A stretch of 64,000 bases of DNA from Thermodesulfobacteriota bacterium. GTDB taxonomy: Bacteria > Desulfobacterota > Desulfobacteria > Desulfobacterales > Desulfosudaceae. The notes under the pieces were generated by a model. That model saw only the letters and a program-made list of their open reading frames with translations, made no database searches and had not been told where the DNA came from. The stretch spans positions 1 to 64,000 of the forward strand of contig JBFMDX010000015.1 of the NCBI GenBank assembly GCA_040753795.1, given 5' to 3'. Positions 16,530 through 26,371 of the stretch are shown here, piece by piece. The position numbers and the translations under genes are program-made. The first letter of the stretch is position 1. Each line of letters begins with the position of its first letter.

Positions 16530-17456
16530 ATGATACCGATTCGAGACATCAACCCCTCCTCCACCCACCCGGTGATCAACAACGCTATTATTGTTGTCTG
16601 CGTGCTGGTGTTCCTGACCCAGGTTACCTATAGCGGCGGGGAGGAGGCTTTCCTCCGGCATTACAGTCTGATCCCGGCCGAGGCCCGGCTGTTGACCCTG
16701 TTTTCCTATATGTTCCTGCACGGTGGATTCTGGCACCTGCTTTCCAATATGTGGTTTCTGTACATTTTCGGGGATAACATTGAAAACCGGCTGGGACCGG
16801 CGAGATACCTGCTGTTTTACATCGGCTGCGGGCTGGCTTCGGGTCTGGCGCACCTGATTTTCAACGCCGGCTCGACCATCCCCACCGTGGGCGCCAGCGG
16901 CGCCATCGCGGGCGTCATGGGCGCCTACCTGGTTCTGTTCCCCCGGGCGAAAATCCTGACCCTGGTGCCCCTGTTATTCATCCCCATGTTTTTTGAAATA
17001 CCGGCTTTTTTCCTGCTGGGCCTGTGGTTTGTCATGCAGTTGATGAACGCCGCCACTTCCAGCGCCGGTGCCGGCGGCGTGGCCTGGTGGGCTCATGTGG
17101 GCGGGTTTGTGGCCGGAATCGCGGTAATGAAACTGTTCGGCGCCTCGGCGGAAACGTCCGCCGACCGCTATCGGCAGGTGGTCTCCCGGAAAACGACTCC
17201 GCGCCTGCAGGTGATTCATCCGGCCGTGGGCGGCGATGACCCTCACCTCTATGGCCAGATCGTGATTACTCCGGGGGAGGCATCCGGCGGGACAGTCAAG
17301 ACCGTGAATATCCCCTGGGGCTTCCATTCCCGGCTTTACCGGGTGAACATCCCGGCCGGGGTCAGCCCCGGTACCGTTCTGCGGCTTCCCGGTCTGGGCA
17401 AACGGACGGCCGACGGAACGGCCGGTGATTTATATTTGAAGGTAATGATCCGATGA
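16530..17456 (+). CDS. Rhomboid serine protease fused to a DnaJ C-terminal-like domain
   Basis: 308 residues. Residues 1-205 are a six-helix rhomboid: the HLLSNMWFLYIFGD helix with His69 and Asn73, the catalytic Ser123 in GASGA and the catalytic His189 in WAHVGGF, so the dyad is complete. This family cuts transmembrane substrates inside the membrane. From about residue 235 a cytosolic domain follows whose end (VNIPAGVSPGTVLRLPGLG, then GDLYLKVMI) closely resembles the second client-binding domain of DnaJ/Hsp40. There is no J domain or zinc finger. The arrangement suggests a substrate-binding module tethered to a membrane protease. The lepA start overlaps its stop. Confidence 0.85.
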   Translation: MIPIRDINPSSTHPVINNAIIVVCVLVFLTQVTYSGGEEAFLRHYSLIPAEARLLTLFSYMFLHGGFWHLLSNMWFLYIFGDNIENRLGPARYLLFYIGCGLASGLAHLIFNAGSTIPTVGASGAIAGVMGAYLVLFPRAKILTLVPLLFIPMFFEIPAFFLLGLWFVMQLMNAATSSAGAGGVAWWAHVGGFVAGIAVMKLFGASAETSADRYRQVVSRKTTPRLQVIHPAVGGDDPHLYGQIVITPGEASGGTVKTVNIPWGFHSRLYRVNIPAGVSPGTVLRLPGLGKRTADGTAGDLYLKVMIR

Positions 17457-19246
17457 AACTGATTCGCAACTTTTCCATTATCGCGCATATTGACCACGGC
17501 AAGTCCACCCTTAGTGATCGTTTTATCCAGAAGGCGGGGCTGGTTTCCGAAAGAGACTTCCACGACCAGATTCTGGACAGCATGGACATTGAAAGAGAAC
17601 GGGGCATCACCATCAAGAGCCAGACTGTTATGCTGCCTTACCAGGCTGAAGACGGCCAACGCTATCATTTGAACTTCGTCGATACGCCCGGCCATGTCGA
17701 TTTTTCCTACGAGGTGTCCCGGGCCATTGCCTCCTGCGAGGGGGCGCTGCTGCTGATCGACGCCAGCCAGGGCGTGGAGGCCCAGACCGTGGCCAACCTT
17801 TTTCTGGCCATGGAGCATAATCTGGAGATCATTCCGGTCATCAACAAGATCGATCTGATCACGGCGGACGTTGACCGGACCCTGGAGCAGATCGAGGACG
17901 ACCTGGGCCTGGATTCCGAAAAGGCCCTGCGCATATCGGCCAAGGCCGGTATCGGCATCGAGACCGTGCTGGAGGCCATCGTCAGCAGGCTGCCGCCGCC
18001 CCAGGGCGATCCTGAAGCCCCCCTGCGGGCGTTGATCTTCGATTCCACCTATGATGATTACCGGGGAACCATCATTCACTGCCGCCTGTTCGACGGCACG
18101 GTCCAGGCCGGAGACGAGATTCTGCTCATGTCCACCGGCGGGGTATACCGGGTGGAGGAGGTCGGTATTTTCCAGGTGGTCCGCAAGCCGGTCAAACGCC
18201 TGTCCGCCGGCGAAGTCGGGTATATCATCGCCGGTATCAAGACCGTCAGCGATACCCGCTGCGGCGACACCATCACCCTCAAAAACAAACGCTGCCAGTC
18301 GGCCATGCCCGGGTTCAAGCAGGCCAAGCCCATGGTCTTCTCCTCGCTGTTTCCCATTGCCGCCGACGATTACGAGGCCCTGGCCGAGGCCATCGACAAG
18401 CTCCAGCTCAACGACGCCTCCCTGGTCTACGAAAAGACCACCTCCGCCGCCCTCGGTTTCGGGTTCCGCTGCGGATTCCTGGGCCTGCTGCACCTGGAGA
18501 TCGTGCAGGAACGCCTGGAACGGGAATACGACATCTCCATGATTGTCACGGCGCCGTCGGTGCGCTATGAGGTCATCCGTCATGACGGCACGTCCGTGTT
18601 CATCGACAACCCGGACGCCTATCCTGATCCCACCCACATCGCCAGGACCCGGGAACCCTATATCCGGGCCTCCATCATGACGCCGGACCGGTACATGGGC
18701 GCCATCATGACCCTGTGCCTGGAACGACGGGGCACCAACACTACCTATCATTATCTGACCGGCAACCGGCTGGAGATGATATTCGAACTGCCGTTAGCGG
18801 AAGTGGTCTATGACTTTTACGACCGGCTCAAGACCGTGACCCAGGGGTACGGGTCGTTTGATTACGAGGTCAAGGATTACCGCGACGCCGACCTGGTCAA
18901 GGTCGATATCCTGATCAACGGGGAAAAGGTGGACGCTTTCTCGCAACTGGTCCATCGCGGCAAGTCCGTGGAGCGGGCCCGGCAGATTTGCGACCGGCTG
19001 CGCGATGAAATCCCCCGGCAGATGTTCAAGATCGCCATCCAGGGAGCCATCGGCGCCCAGATCATTTCCCGCAAGACCATATCGCCCCTGCGAAAAGACG
19101 TTACCGCCAAATGCTACGGCGGCGATATCTCCCGCAAGCGCAAGCTGCTGGAGAAACAGAAGCGGGGCAAGAAGCGGATGAAGACCGTGGGCAAGGTGTC
19201 CATCCCCCAGTCGGCTTTTCTGGCGGTGCTCAAGACCGACGAGTAG
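17453..19246 (+). CDS. lepA: Elongation factor 4 (LepA)
   Basis: 597 residues, full length. The GTPase domain has AHIDHGKST (P-loop), the RGITIKSQT switch I, DTPGHVDFSYEV and NKIDL. Downstream are the LepA-specific C-terminal features KDYRDADLVKVDILING and GGDISRKRKLLEKQKRGKKR. It is a ribosome-associated GTPase that acts on stalled or mistranslocated ribosomes and during 30S assembly. Its start overlaps the rhomboid stop (ATGA); LepA often lies beside membrane protease genes. Confidence 0.97.
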   Translation: MKLIRNFSIIAHIDHGKSTLSDRFIQKAGLVSERDFHDQILDSMDIERERGITIKSQTVMLPYQAEDGQRYHLNFVDTPGHVDFSYEVSRAIASCEGALLLIDASQGVEAQTVANLFLAMEHNLEIIPVINKIDLITADVDRTLEQIEDDLGLDSEKALRISAKAGIGIETVLEAIVSRLPPPQGDPEAPLRALIFDSTYDDYRGTIIHCRLFDGTVQAGDEILLMSTGGVYRVEEVGIFQVVRKPVKRLSAGEVGYIIAGIKTVSDTRCGDTITLKNKRCQSAMPGFKQAKPMVFSSLFPIAADDYEALAEAIDKLQLNDASLVYEKTTSAALGFGFRCGFLGLLHLEIVQERLEREYDISMIVTAPSVRYEVIRHDGTSVFIDNPDAYPDPTHIARTREPYIRASIMTPDRYMGAIMTLCLERRGTNTTYHYLTGNRLEMIFELPLAEVVYDFYDRLKTVTQGYGSFDYEVKDYRDADLVKVDILINGEKVDAFSQLVHRGKSVERARQICDRLRDEIPRQMFKIAIQGAIGAQIISRKTISPLRKDVTAKCYGGDISRKRKLLEKQKRGKKRMKTVGKVSIPQSAFLAVLKTDE

Positions 19247-19352
19247 GCGGGAATACAAGGCACCGTTCGGACAAAAATTTTCATTTAATTTCAGTCATAA
19301 AGGCAATATATTCCCTTTATCGGACTTGCTTGAACGATACGGAGAGACGGAC

Positions 19353-20174
19353 ATGCCGATTATTACCATATCCAGGGGTTCTTACAGCCGCGGCAAGGAG
19401 GTCGCGGAAAAAGTCGCAGCGCGGCTGGGATATGAGTGCATATCCCGTGATGTTCTTATCGAGGCCTCGGAGATCTTCAATATTCCCGAAATCAGGCTGG
19501 TGAGGGCAATCCATGACGCGCCTTCGGTTCTGGACCGATTCCGCTTCGGCAAAGAACGGTATGTGGCTTTTATCCGGGCCGCCCTGCTGCGGCGGGTGCA
19601 GGGGGACAACATCGTCTATCACGGCCTGGCCGGTCATTTTTTTCTGCAGAACATTCCCCACGTCCTGAAAGTACGGATCATCGCCGACATGGAAGACCGG
19701 GTCCGGGAGGAGATGAAGCGGGAGGGGGTTGCTGCCGACAAAGCCCGGGACCTGATTCAGAAGGATGATGGCGAACGCCGGAAATGGAGCCTCAGCCTTT
19801 ACGGCATCGACACCGCCGATGCCGGCCTGTACGACATGGTTCTGTCCATCAGGACGTTGCGCGTGGATGATGTGGTTGAGGCCATCGTGGATGCCGCCGG
19901 TCGGCCGTGTTTCCGGAATACCGCCGAGTCCCAGCGGATTCTGGACGACCTGACCCTGGCCGCCCAGGTGGAGATCGCCCTCGTGGACGAGTTTCCCCGG
20001 GTGAAGGTGACGGCGGCCGACGGGGTCGTCCATGTTTATATCACGGTGGGGTTGTCCCGTCTCACCAGCAAGAGCGAAAGCGACGTCATCCGCCCGGTGG
20101 AGGAAATCGCCAGGCTGATCGGCGGGGCGCAGGAGGTTAGGGTGCACCTCTCCCACAGCGTCATGACCGATTGA
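19353..20174 (+). CDS. Cytidylate kinase-like protein with C-terminal BON-like domain
   Basis: 273 residues from ATG 19353 (GGAGA upstream; an earlier TTG at 19326 is less likely). The N-terminus, ITISRGSYSRGKEVAEKVAA, is the P-loop region of the cytidylate-kinase-like family (PF13189 type), followed by CISRDVLIEASE and YHGLAGHFFLQ. The last ~80 residues, with VKVTAADGVVHVYI, resemble a BON-type fold. The biochemical substrate of this family is not established; NMP binding is inferred from the fold. It is closely paralogous to 54751-55587 and related to 33086-33844 and 60163-61398. It stands alone after lepA. Confidence 0.8.
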   Translation: MPIITISRGSYSRGKEVAEKVAARLGYECISRDVLIEASEIFNIPEIRLVRAIHDAPSVLDRFRFGKERYVAFIRAALLRRVQGDNIVYHGLAGHFFLQNIPHVLKVRIIADMEDRVREEMKREGVAADKARDLIQKDDGERRKWSLSLYGIDTADAGLYDMVLSIRTLRVDDVVEAIVDAAGRPCFRNTAESQRILDDLTLAAQVEIALVDEFPRVKVTAADGVVHVYITVGLSRLTSKSESDVIRPVEEIARLIGGAQEVRVHLSHSVMTD

Positions 20175-20354
20175 GAGATCCTTCCCCCTGGGCCCCCTGG
20201 CCCCATAGGCCCTTATCCTTCCGGCTGACCGTATCGTGTACGGCGAGTACATCTATTTTTCTTGCTTATTTAGTTTGTTTGTTGTAAAAATTTTTGCTTT
20301 GAATTCGGTTGATTGTTCGGGAAAAACGAATAACCATAAGGAGAGCAGGGCGAT

Positions 20355-20912
20355 ATGAAAAAATATGAAATAAAAGGTCTGATGGTGCCGCTTTCGGAGT
20401 ACGCCACGGTTTCCGAGGATGCCACCCTGTATGACGCAGTTGTCGCTCTGGAAAAGGCCCGGAGTAATTTCCAGTCGGATCGCTATCCCCATCGGGCCAT
20501 TCTGGTTTACGGCAGGAACAATAAAATTGTCGGAAAAGTAGGGTTGCTGGATGTGCTCAAATCTCTGGAACCGAAATATTCTGAGATGCAGAATCGCCCG
20601 GGCGCGAGAGATCTGGGGTTCAGTAAACATTTCATGAAATCCATGCTGGAGAATTTCCGCCTGCTGGACGGGGCCATGGAAAATCTCTGCAAGAAAGCCG
20701 GGGGGACGCGGGTCGGCAATATCATGGTCAAGCCTACCGAAGGGGAATGCGTGGATATCGACGCCTCGATCAATGAAGCCATCCACCTGCTGGTCATGGG
20801 CCATCATCAGTCCCTGCTGGTGACCGATCATGACGGCGATATCGTTGGCATTCTGCGGCTGACCGACATCTTTTCCGTCATCAGTCAGAATATGCAGGCC
20901 TGCGGGCTTTAA
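20355..20912 (+). CDS. CBS-domain pair protein
   Basis: 185 residues with two CBS motifs. The first (residues ~8-75) contains ATLYDAVVALEKA and RAILVYGRNNKIVGKVGLLD; the second (~120-180) contains ASINEAIHLLVMGHHQSLLV and GDIVGILRLTDIF. A helical insert of ~45 residues separates them. CBS pairs bind adenine nucleotides or similar ligands and gate partner proteins. A good ribosome site (aaggaga) precedes ATG 20355. It lies 62 bases upstream of the DASS transporter in the same direction, so it may sense energy state and control that transporter. Confidence 0.85.
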   Translation: MKKYEIKGLMVPLSEYATVSEDATLYDAVVALEKARSNFQSDRYPHRAILVYGRNNKIVGKVGLLDVLKSLEPKYSEMQNRPGARDLGFSKHFMKSMLENFRLLDGAMENLCKKAGGTRVGNIMVKPTEGECVDIDASINEAIHLLVMGHHQSLLVTDHDGDIVGILRLTDIFSVISQNMQACGL

Positions 20913-20974
20913 TAATGGATAAACAAGGACGGGCCTTCCGCCTATCTTAAGAATTCATAAGGAGACCTTCATCC

Positions 20975-22450
20975 ATGGGTAACGCGCAGTCAACGGAAAA
21001 GAACTGGACAAAGATCATCGCCCTGTTTACCGGGCTTTTTTTATTCGCCCTGGTCTATTATTCGCCCCCGTGGTTCGACGCCGTGGACCCGGACGGAAAA
21101 CATTTCGTTTTATCCAAGGAAGGCAAGGGCGCCATCGCTGTTTTCCTGCTGGCCGGCACCTGGTGGGTGTTTGAAGTCATTCCCATCGGCGTTACCAGCC
21201 TGATGATCGGCATCCTGCAGGTGCTGTTTTTTATCCGGCCGGCCAACGAAGCCCTCAAGGACTTCATGGACCCGTCGGTCCTGTTTATTTTCGGATCCCT
21301 GGTCATCGGTCTGGTCTTTACCCGGACCGGCCTGACCCGGCGGCTGGCCTATAAAATGCTCATCATCGTCGGCGAGCGTACCAGTATGATCTATCTCGGC
21401 TGTTTTCTGGTAACGGCCTGCCTTACACTGATCATGGCCCACACGGCCGTGGCCGCCACCATCTATCCCCTGCTGATGGCCATTTACAGCCTGTACGGCG
21501 AGGGAGACAAACCCACCAAGTTCGGCAAGGGGTTGTTCATCGGCATGGCCTACGTGGCCGGCGCCGGCAGCATCATGACCCTGCTGGGCGCGGCCCGGGG
21601 CGCGGTGGCCGTGGGCTTTTTCAAGGATATCATGCACAAGGAAATCGGGTTCTTTGAATTTTCCTACTATCAGATTCCCATCGGTATCCTGATGACCCTG
21701 CTGCTGTGGGGTTTTATGATGATCGTCTGCAAGCCGGAAAAAAAGACCATCCCGGGGCTGAAGGAAAAAGCCCGGGAATTGAACGCGGAACTGGGGAAAA
21801 TCACCCGCCGGGAAATCATCGCGGCGCTTATCGTGGCGGCCTGCGTTATTTCCCTGGGGGCCATCGCGGTTCTAAAATCGTTTGTACCCGGGTTCAAGCC
21901 CCCGGACAAAACCGCCGTCATCCTCCTGTCCACGGTCATGTTCTTCCTGCTCAAGATTCTGACCGTTGAGGACTTGGAAGAAGTTCCCTGGAACATCATT
22001 CTGCTTTTTTCCGGCGCCATGAGTATCGGTTTCTGCCTGTGGCAGACCGGAGCAGCCCAGTGGCTGGCCATCAACTGGCTGGTCCTGTTCAAGGCCGCCA
22101 ACTGGTTCGTGTTCGTCATGGGCATCGCGTTCTTTGTCATGGTCATGACCAACTTCATCATGAACGTGGCGGCCATCGCCATATCATTGCCCGTGGCCCT
22201 GGTCATCGCGCCTTACCTGGGGGTATCGGGCGAAGTCATTCTGTTCGCCTCCCTGATGACCGCCGGCATGCCTTTCATGCTGCTGGTGGGCGCGGCCCCC
22301 AATGCCATCGCCTATGACTCCAAACAGTTCACAACCGGCGAATTTTTCACTTACGGCGTCATTGCCAGTCTTCTGCTGATGGGCATGGTCGCCTTCGCGG
22401 TGCTGGTGGTCTGGCCGCTCATGGGCATGCCGATTCTGCTGCCTAAATAA
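20975..22450 (+). CDS. DASS (SLC13) family anion symporter
   Basis: 491 residues and about 11-12 membrane helices. The family fold is visible: TGTWWVFEVIPIGVTSLMIG-like N-terminal part (here AGTWWVFEVIPIGVTSLMIG), ITRREIIAALIVA before the second half, and LLVGAAPNAIAYDS in the second inverted repeat where characterised members have an SNT motif. DASS proteins carry dicarboxylates, citrate or sulfate with Na+ into the cytosol. The two substrate-site motifs diverge from VcINDY (SNT is replaced by APN), so the substrate is uncertain. It shares a cluster with the CBS protein upstream and a histidine kinase/NtrC-type pair downstream. Confidence 0.85.
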   Translation: MGNAQSTEKNWTKIIALFTGLFLFALVYYSPPWFDAVDPDGKHFVLSKEGKGAIAVFLLAGTWWVFEVIPIGVTSLMIGILQVLFFIRPANEALKDFMDPSVLFIFGSLVIGLVFTRTGLTRRLAYKMLIIVGERTSMIYLGCFLVTACLTLIMAHTAVAATIYPLLMAIYSLYGEGDKPTKFGKGLFIGMAYVAGAGSIMTLLGAARGAVAVGFFKDIMHKEIGFFEFSYYQIPIGILMTLLLWGFMMIVCKPEKKTIPGLKEKARELNAELGKITRREIIAALIVAACVISLGAIAVLKSFVPGFKPPDKTAVILLSTVMFFLLKILTVEDLEEVPWNIILLFSGAMSIGFCLWQTGAAQWLAINWLVLFKAANWFVFVMGIAFFVMVMTNFIMNVAAIAISLPVALVIAPYLGVSGEVILFASLMTAGMPFMLLVGAAPNAIAYDSKQFTTGEFFTYGVIASLLLMGMVAFAVLVVWPLMGMPILLPK

Positions 22451-22490
22451 ACCGGCTTTTGTCCGGTTGATCCATATTGCGATGGTTCGG

Positions 22491-22518
22491 CGGGCCGCCG
22501 GCGAATGGCGGCGGCCCG
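22491..22518 (+). terminator. GC-rich hairpin between transporter and kinase genes
   Basis: Perfect 9-bp stem CGGGCCGCC/GGCGGCCCG (22491-22499 with 22510-22518) with a 10-base loop, followed by tcatccttttc. It may reduce transcription into the kinase gene or mark mRNA processing. Its position favours a kinase start downstream at 22546. Confidence 0.45.
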
Positions 22519-22545
22519 TCATCCTTTTCACGGACTGGCCATACC

Positions 22546-24018
22546 ATGAAGACGATCAGTCTTTCCGTCCGCATCTTTATAAACATATCCCTGCTGCTTT
22601 TGTTGACCATCGGCATGGGCGCTACCACCATCTGGTTCGCCGGCCGGTTCAACGGCATGCTGCAGCAGATTTCCCAGGAATCGATCAATCTGGTCCAGGC
22701 CTCACGGGAGATGGCCACGGAACTGGCCAATCAGAAAGGATATGTGACCTATTATTTTCTGGACGGTGACGACAAATGGCTCAAGGAACTGTCCAAACAC
22801 CGTCAGAGCTTCCGAGAGTGGCTCGGCAAGACCTATGCGATAAAGCACAACGCCGAGCAGGCCCGGCTTCGGGATCGGATCGCCGGCCATTATAATGATT
22901 ACCTCCTGGCCAAGGACAGGGTCATTGAACTGTATCAGTCCGGCGCCAAGCACGAAGGTGAAGTCCTCCACTGGCAGGTCCGCGAAAAGTACTTTCAGCT
23001 TTCCGATCTCTGCCGGGAATACATGAACCTGAACGAGCTTCAGATCCGGAGGGCACGGGAAACCAGTCAGCACCATTTCCGCCAGATCACCTCGGTCACC
23101 ATCACGCTTCTCGTTTGCCACTTTATCCTTTCAGCCCTGCTGATCTTCAACCTGATCAGTCACATCATCATCCCCATTCAACGCCTCTCCCGGGCAGCAG
23201 TTCCCGACGGGGTCTGTCAGGAAAACGGCGATGAACTAAACCGGTTGAAAGAGGGCGTACATGAATTGCTGGACGAACGGGATCGCACCCGCAGTGAGCT
23301 GGCTCAGAGCAAGGAAATGCTGCTGCACTCCGAAAAGATGGCTCTGGTCGGCCGGCTGGCGCCGGTTGTGGCTCACAGCATCCGTAACCCCATGACCTCC
23401 ATCAACATGCGGCTGTTTTCCCTGCAGCGCAATCTGGTCATGACCGAAAATCAGAAAGAGGATTTTGAGGTTGTCTGTGATGAAATGCGCCGGCTTGACA
23501 ATATCGTGCAGAATTTTCTGGAGTTCTCCAAGCCCCATAAACTCAAAAAACAGCGCATCAGCATTTCCAGAATCATCACCACGACCCTGGAATTGCTCTC
23601 TTACCGGCTGGACCTGCACAACATCACCATCCGCCGGAAACAGGAAACGGAAAACCTGGAGCTGGACGCGGATCCCGGACTGCTCAAGGAGGTGTTCGTC
23701 AACCTTGTCGTCAACGCCTGTGAAGCCATGGAAGACGGGGGGGAAATCATTATCGTGGAGAAAGAGGCGGTGGCCGAGAACATCGGCCAGGCCATTATGA
23801 TCGAGGTTATCGATAACGGACCGGGCATGTCTCCGGAAATGCAGGCCCGGGCGTTCAAACCCTTTGAGACCACCAAACCGGACGGCACCGGCCTGGGGCT
23901 GTTTATCGTGCTGAAAATCATCGAGGAACACGGCGGTACCTTGACGTTAAGCTCCCGGGAAGGGCAGGGCACCACTTTTACGATTACCCTGCCGGGTTAT
24001 GAAAAGACGACCGCATGA
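22546..24018 (+). CDS. Membrane sensor histidine kinase (four-helix-bundle sensor)
   Basis: 490 residues from ATG 22546. One membrane helix (~residues 8-30), a periplasmic all-helical sensor of ~160 residues like 4HB-MCP domains, a second helix (~residues 185-205), a HAMP-like segment, then the kinase core. The phospho-accepting His277 lies in [12 protein letters not shown], and the ATP site has [18 protein letters not shown] and GTGLGLFIV. Its stop overlaps the start of the NtrC-type regulator (ATGA), so they form a cognate pair. It lies downstream of the DASS transporter and may report on transported anions. The start codon is uncertain because the ribosome site is weak. Confidence 0.88.
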   Translation: MKTISLSVRIFINISLLLLLTIGMGATTIWFAGRFNGMLQQISQESINLVQASREMATELANQKGYVTYYFLDGDDKWLKELSKHRQSFREWLGKTYAIKHNAEQARLRDRIAGHYNDYLLAKDRVIELYQSGAKHEGEVLHWQVREKYFQLSDLCREYMNLNELQIRRARETSQHHFRQITSVTITLLVCHFILSALLIFNLISHIIIPIQRLSRAAVPDGVCQENGDELNRLKEGVHELLDERDRTRSELAQSKEMLLHSEKMALVGRLAPVVAHSIRNPMTSINMRLFSLQRNLVMTENQKEDFEVVCDEMRRLDNIVQNFLEFSKPHKLKKQRISISRIITTTLELLSYRLDLHNITIRRKQETENLELDADPGLLKEVFVNLVVNACEAMEDGGEIIIVEKEAVAENIGQAIMIEVIDNGPGMSPEMQARAFKPFETTKPDGTGLGLFIVLKIIEEHGGTLTLSSREGQGTTFTITLPGYEKTTA

Positions 24019-25463
24019 ATACCGTTTTGATTATTGATGACGACGATCAGTTGAGAACGAGTTTCGCCCGGCTGCTGACGGACGAGGGTTATACCGTCAG
24101 GATCGCCCCCAGCGGCGAGACCGGTGTCGAGGAGGTCGGTCGGGAGATCCCCGATCTGGTCGTTCTGGACGTCAAACTGCCGGGAATGACCGGCCTGGAG
24201 ACCCTGGGCCGGATAAGGGAAATCGACGGCACCCTGCCGGTGATCATCATGACCGCCTACGGCACTACCGACACGGCCATTGAGGCCACCAAGCTGGGGG
24301 CGTTTGATTACATTCTCAAGCCCTTTGACATCCCCTTTATGCTCAAGCTCATTCAGCAGGCCCTTGAAGCCGGGCACCTGATGCGCAGCCGGGTGGAAAT
24401 GGACGGGACCCCCGAGAACGCGCCCCGGGACGTCCTTATCGGCCGCAGTCCGGTCATGCAGGAGGTCTACAAATCCATCGGGCGGGTGGCGCCGACTGAC
24501 GCCACCGTGTTGATCCAGGGGGAATCGGGCACCGGCAAGGAACTGGTGGCCCGGGCGGTATACCAGTACAGCAACCGTTCCGATAAACCGTTTTCAGTGA
24601 TCAATTGCGTGGCCCTGCCTGAAACGCTCCTGGAAAGCGAGCTGTTCGGCTACGAACGGGGGGCGTTCACGGGCGCGACCACCCGCCGGATCGGAAAGAT
24701 CGAACAGGCCAACGGCGGTACGATTTTTCTGGATGAAATCGGTGATATGCCCCTTTCCATTCAGGCGAAAATTCTGCGTCTGCTGCAGGAAAGAAATATC
24801 GAACGGCTGGGAGGAGGCAAACCTATCGCCGTGGATGTTCGTATTCTGGCCGCCACCAACCGTAATCTGGAAAAGTCCATTGCCGAAGGGACATTCCGTG
24901 AAGATCTCTATTACCGGCTCAAGGTCGTCACCATCCACCTCCCGCCGCTGCGGGACCGCCGGGAGGATATTCGGCTGCTGTGCGATTATTTCATGGCCCA
25001 TTTTTCAAGGGAAATGGGCATTGAAAACCCCGGGATTACTGAAGATGCCGGCCGAATTATCGCCGCCGGCAACTGGCCCGGCAATGTCCGGGAACTGGGC
25101 AATACGCTGAAAAAGGCCCTGATCTTCAGCAACGGCTATCCCATCCGCCCGGAGGACCTTTCCTACGCCATTTCAAATGTCCGGGAAGAGCCGCCGGAAA
25201 TAGCGACCGATTCCATTGAACGACTCAGCCGGAAATGGGTTAACAGTATCTTGAATTCCAGTCGTTATGATGACAAATTCAATTTTTTGATGGATACGTT
25301 TACCCGGATCGTGATCGGCGAAACATTGAAAATCACCAATGGCAACCGAAGCCAGGCCGCTAAAATACTGGGCCTGGCCAGACCGACCCTGCTGTCCAAG
25401 ATCGATAAACTCAATCTGACCACCGCCACCACCGTCCAGCATGACGAAGAGGATCCTTCCTGA
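24015..25463 (+). CDS. Sigma54-dependent response regulator (NtrC family)
   Basis: 482 residues in three parts. The receiver (1-120) has an acidic cluster DDDD, phospho-acceptor Asp52 in VLDVKLPG and Lys in LKPFD. The AAA+ domain (~145-380) has GESGTGKELVARAV (Walker A), an intact GAFTGA loop that contacts sigma54, GGTIFLDEIGDMP (Walker B) and FREDLYYRLKV (arginine fingers). A Fis-type helix-turn-helix ends the protein, with NRSQAAKILGLARPTLLSKI. It activates RNA polymerase-sigma54 when phosphorylated, presumably by the overlapping upstream kinase. It is a candidate activator for the sigma54 promoters found further on. Confidence 0.95.
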   Translation: MNTVLIIDDDDQLRTSFARLLTDEGYTVRIAPSGETGVEEVGREIPDLVVLDVKLPGMTGLETLGRIREIDGTLPVIIMTAYGTTDTAIEATKLGAFDYILKPFDIPFMLKLIQQALEAGHLMRSRVEMDGTPENAPRDVLIGRSPVMQEVYKSIGRVAPTDATVLIQGESGTGKELVARAVYQYSNRSDKPFSVINCVALPETLLESELFGYERGAFTGATTRRIGKIEQANGGTIFLDEIGDMPLSIQAKILRLLQERNIERLGGGKPIAVDVRILAATNRNLEKSIAEGTFREDLYYRLKVVTIHLPPLRDRREDIRLLCDYFMAHFSREMGIENPGITEDAGRIIAAGNWPGNVRELGNTLKKALIFSNGYPIRPEDLSYAISNVREEPPEIATDSIERLSRKWVNSILNSSRYDDKFNFLMDTFTRIVIGETLKITNGNRSQAAKILGLARPTLLSKIDKLNLTTATTVQHDEEDPS

Positions 25464-25472
25464 TACCCTCCC

Positions 25473-25961
25473 TCAGGGGCCTGAGCGGTCGATTTCTTTC
25501 AGCCGCTTTAAAATATCTTTTGGAGAATTGGATTCTGACAGCTTCAGCAACTGGTTCATCCGTTTCTCTTCGATCTGATTTTTATTCATCACCTTTTTTT
25601 TATAGGCGCTCTTCAGAACATCCAACAGCTCATTCAGTCGGCAGGGTTTCATGAGATAGGCATAGGCGCCGCTTAGCATGGTATCGGCCGCGGCATCAGG
25701 GGTACCATGGCCGGTGAGGATTACGATTTCCATCCAGGGATGCTTTTTCTTCAAGGACCTCAGGGTTTCCTCGCCGTTCATCCCCGGCATTTTCAGATCA
25801 ACCAGGGCGATATCGATTTCCATCTCGTCGGCCGCGTCCAGAGCCTTGTCTCCCCGGTCCACGGCCACCACGTTAAAATCCCTCACCGCCAGCTGTTTGG
25901 TCAGAGAAGCCAGAAACTGCTCCTCGTCATCGACGAACAACAGGTTGATTTTGTTTTCCAT
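25473..25961 (-). CDS. Single-domain response regulator with C-terminal helical extension
   Basis: 162 residues from ATG 25961 (GGAAGGG upstream). The receiver has DDEE, phospho-acceptor Asp55 in LVDLKMPGMNG, TGHGTPDAAADTM and Lys in LMKPCR. A basic helical tail of ~45 residues follows, with no DNA-binding motif. It is convergent with the NtrC-type gene, whose stop is only 9 bases away. It probably acts as a phosphate relay or sink, or through protein contact. Confidence 0.88.
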   Translation of the reverse strand: MENKINLLFVDDEEQFLASLTKQLAVRDFNVVAVDRGDKALDAADEMEIDIALVDLKMPGMNGEETLRSLKKKHPWMEIVILTGHGTPDAAADTMLSGAYAYLMKPCRLNELLDVLKSAYKKKVMNKNQIEEKRMNQLLKLSESNSPKDILKRLKEIDRSGP

Positions 25962-26318
25962 GAGCGTTTTCCCTTCCAGGCAAATCCTTTTTTCCCCGTT
26001 GCCGGGAAAAGCGGCGGTGGCCGCCACCAAACGGTACGGTCCCAAGCCTTATAAAAAGCAAATGCTGTGCCAATGGAATTTTAAACCCCTTCGGAATAAA
26101 AATAAGCGAATACGGTCAGTTGAGTCATCATACCGACAACGGCACGGCCCGCGGCCGGGCCGGTCTGATCAATTCATTACAATCTGTCAATTTTTTCGAC
26201 AAATTTTTCGCCGGGCGTCGCCGCCTCACATGATCCACGGGCCTCCCCGTTTACTATCTTTTATCATAAAAACAAATAGATGTTGAGACAGCGGAATCTT
26301 CATCCCGGGAATTCAGGT
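25962..26318. other. Divergent intergenic region
   Basis: About 360 bases between a minus-strand receiver gene and the plus-strand cluster. Apart from the sigma54 promoter at its right end I see no gene or repeat. An AT-rich stretch lies at 26185-26215 (aattttttcgacaaatttttc) and could hold an activator site. Confidence 0.4.
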
Positions 26319-26334
26319 TGGCATCATGATTGCT
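26319..26334 (+). promoter_or_regulatory. Sigma54 (-24/-12) promoter for the receiver-kinase-transporter cluster
   Basis: TGGCAT-N5-TTGCT, one base away from the consensus TGGCAC-N5-TTGCW. It lies 38 bases before ATG 26372, which gives a short leader and rules out the TTG at 26330 as a start. Confidence 0.7.
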
Positions 26335-26371
26335 CTATGGGAATGGACAGAACACGGAAAGCGGACAAGGG

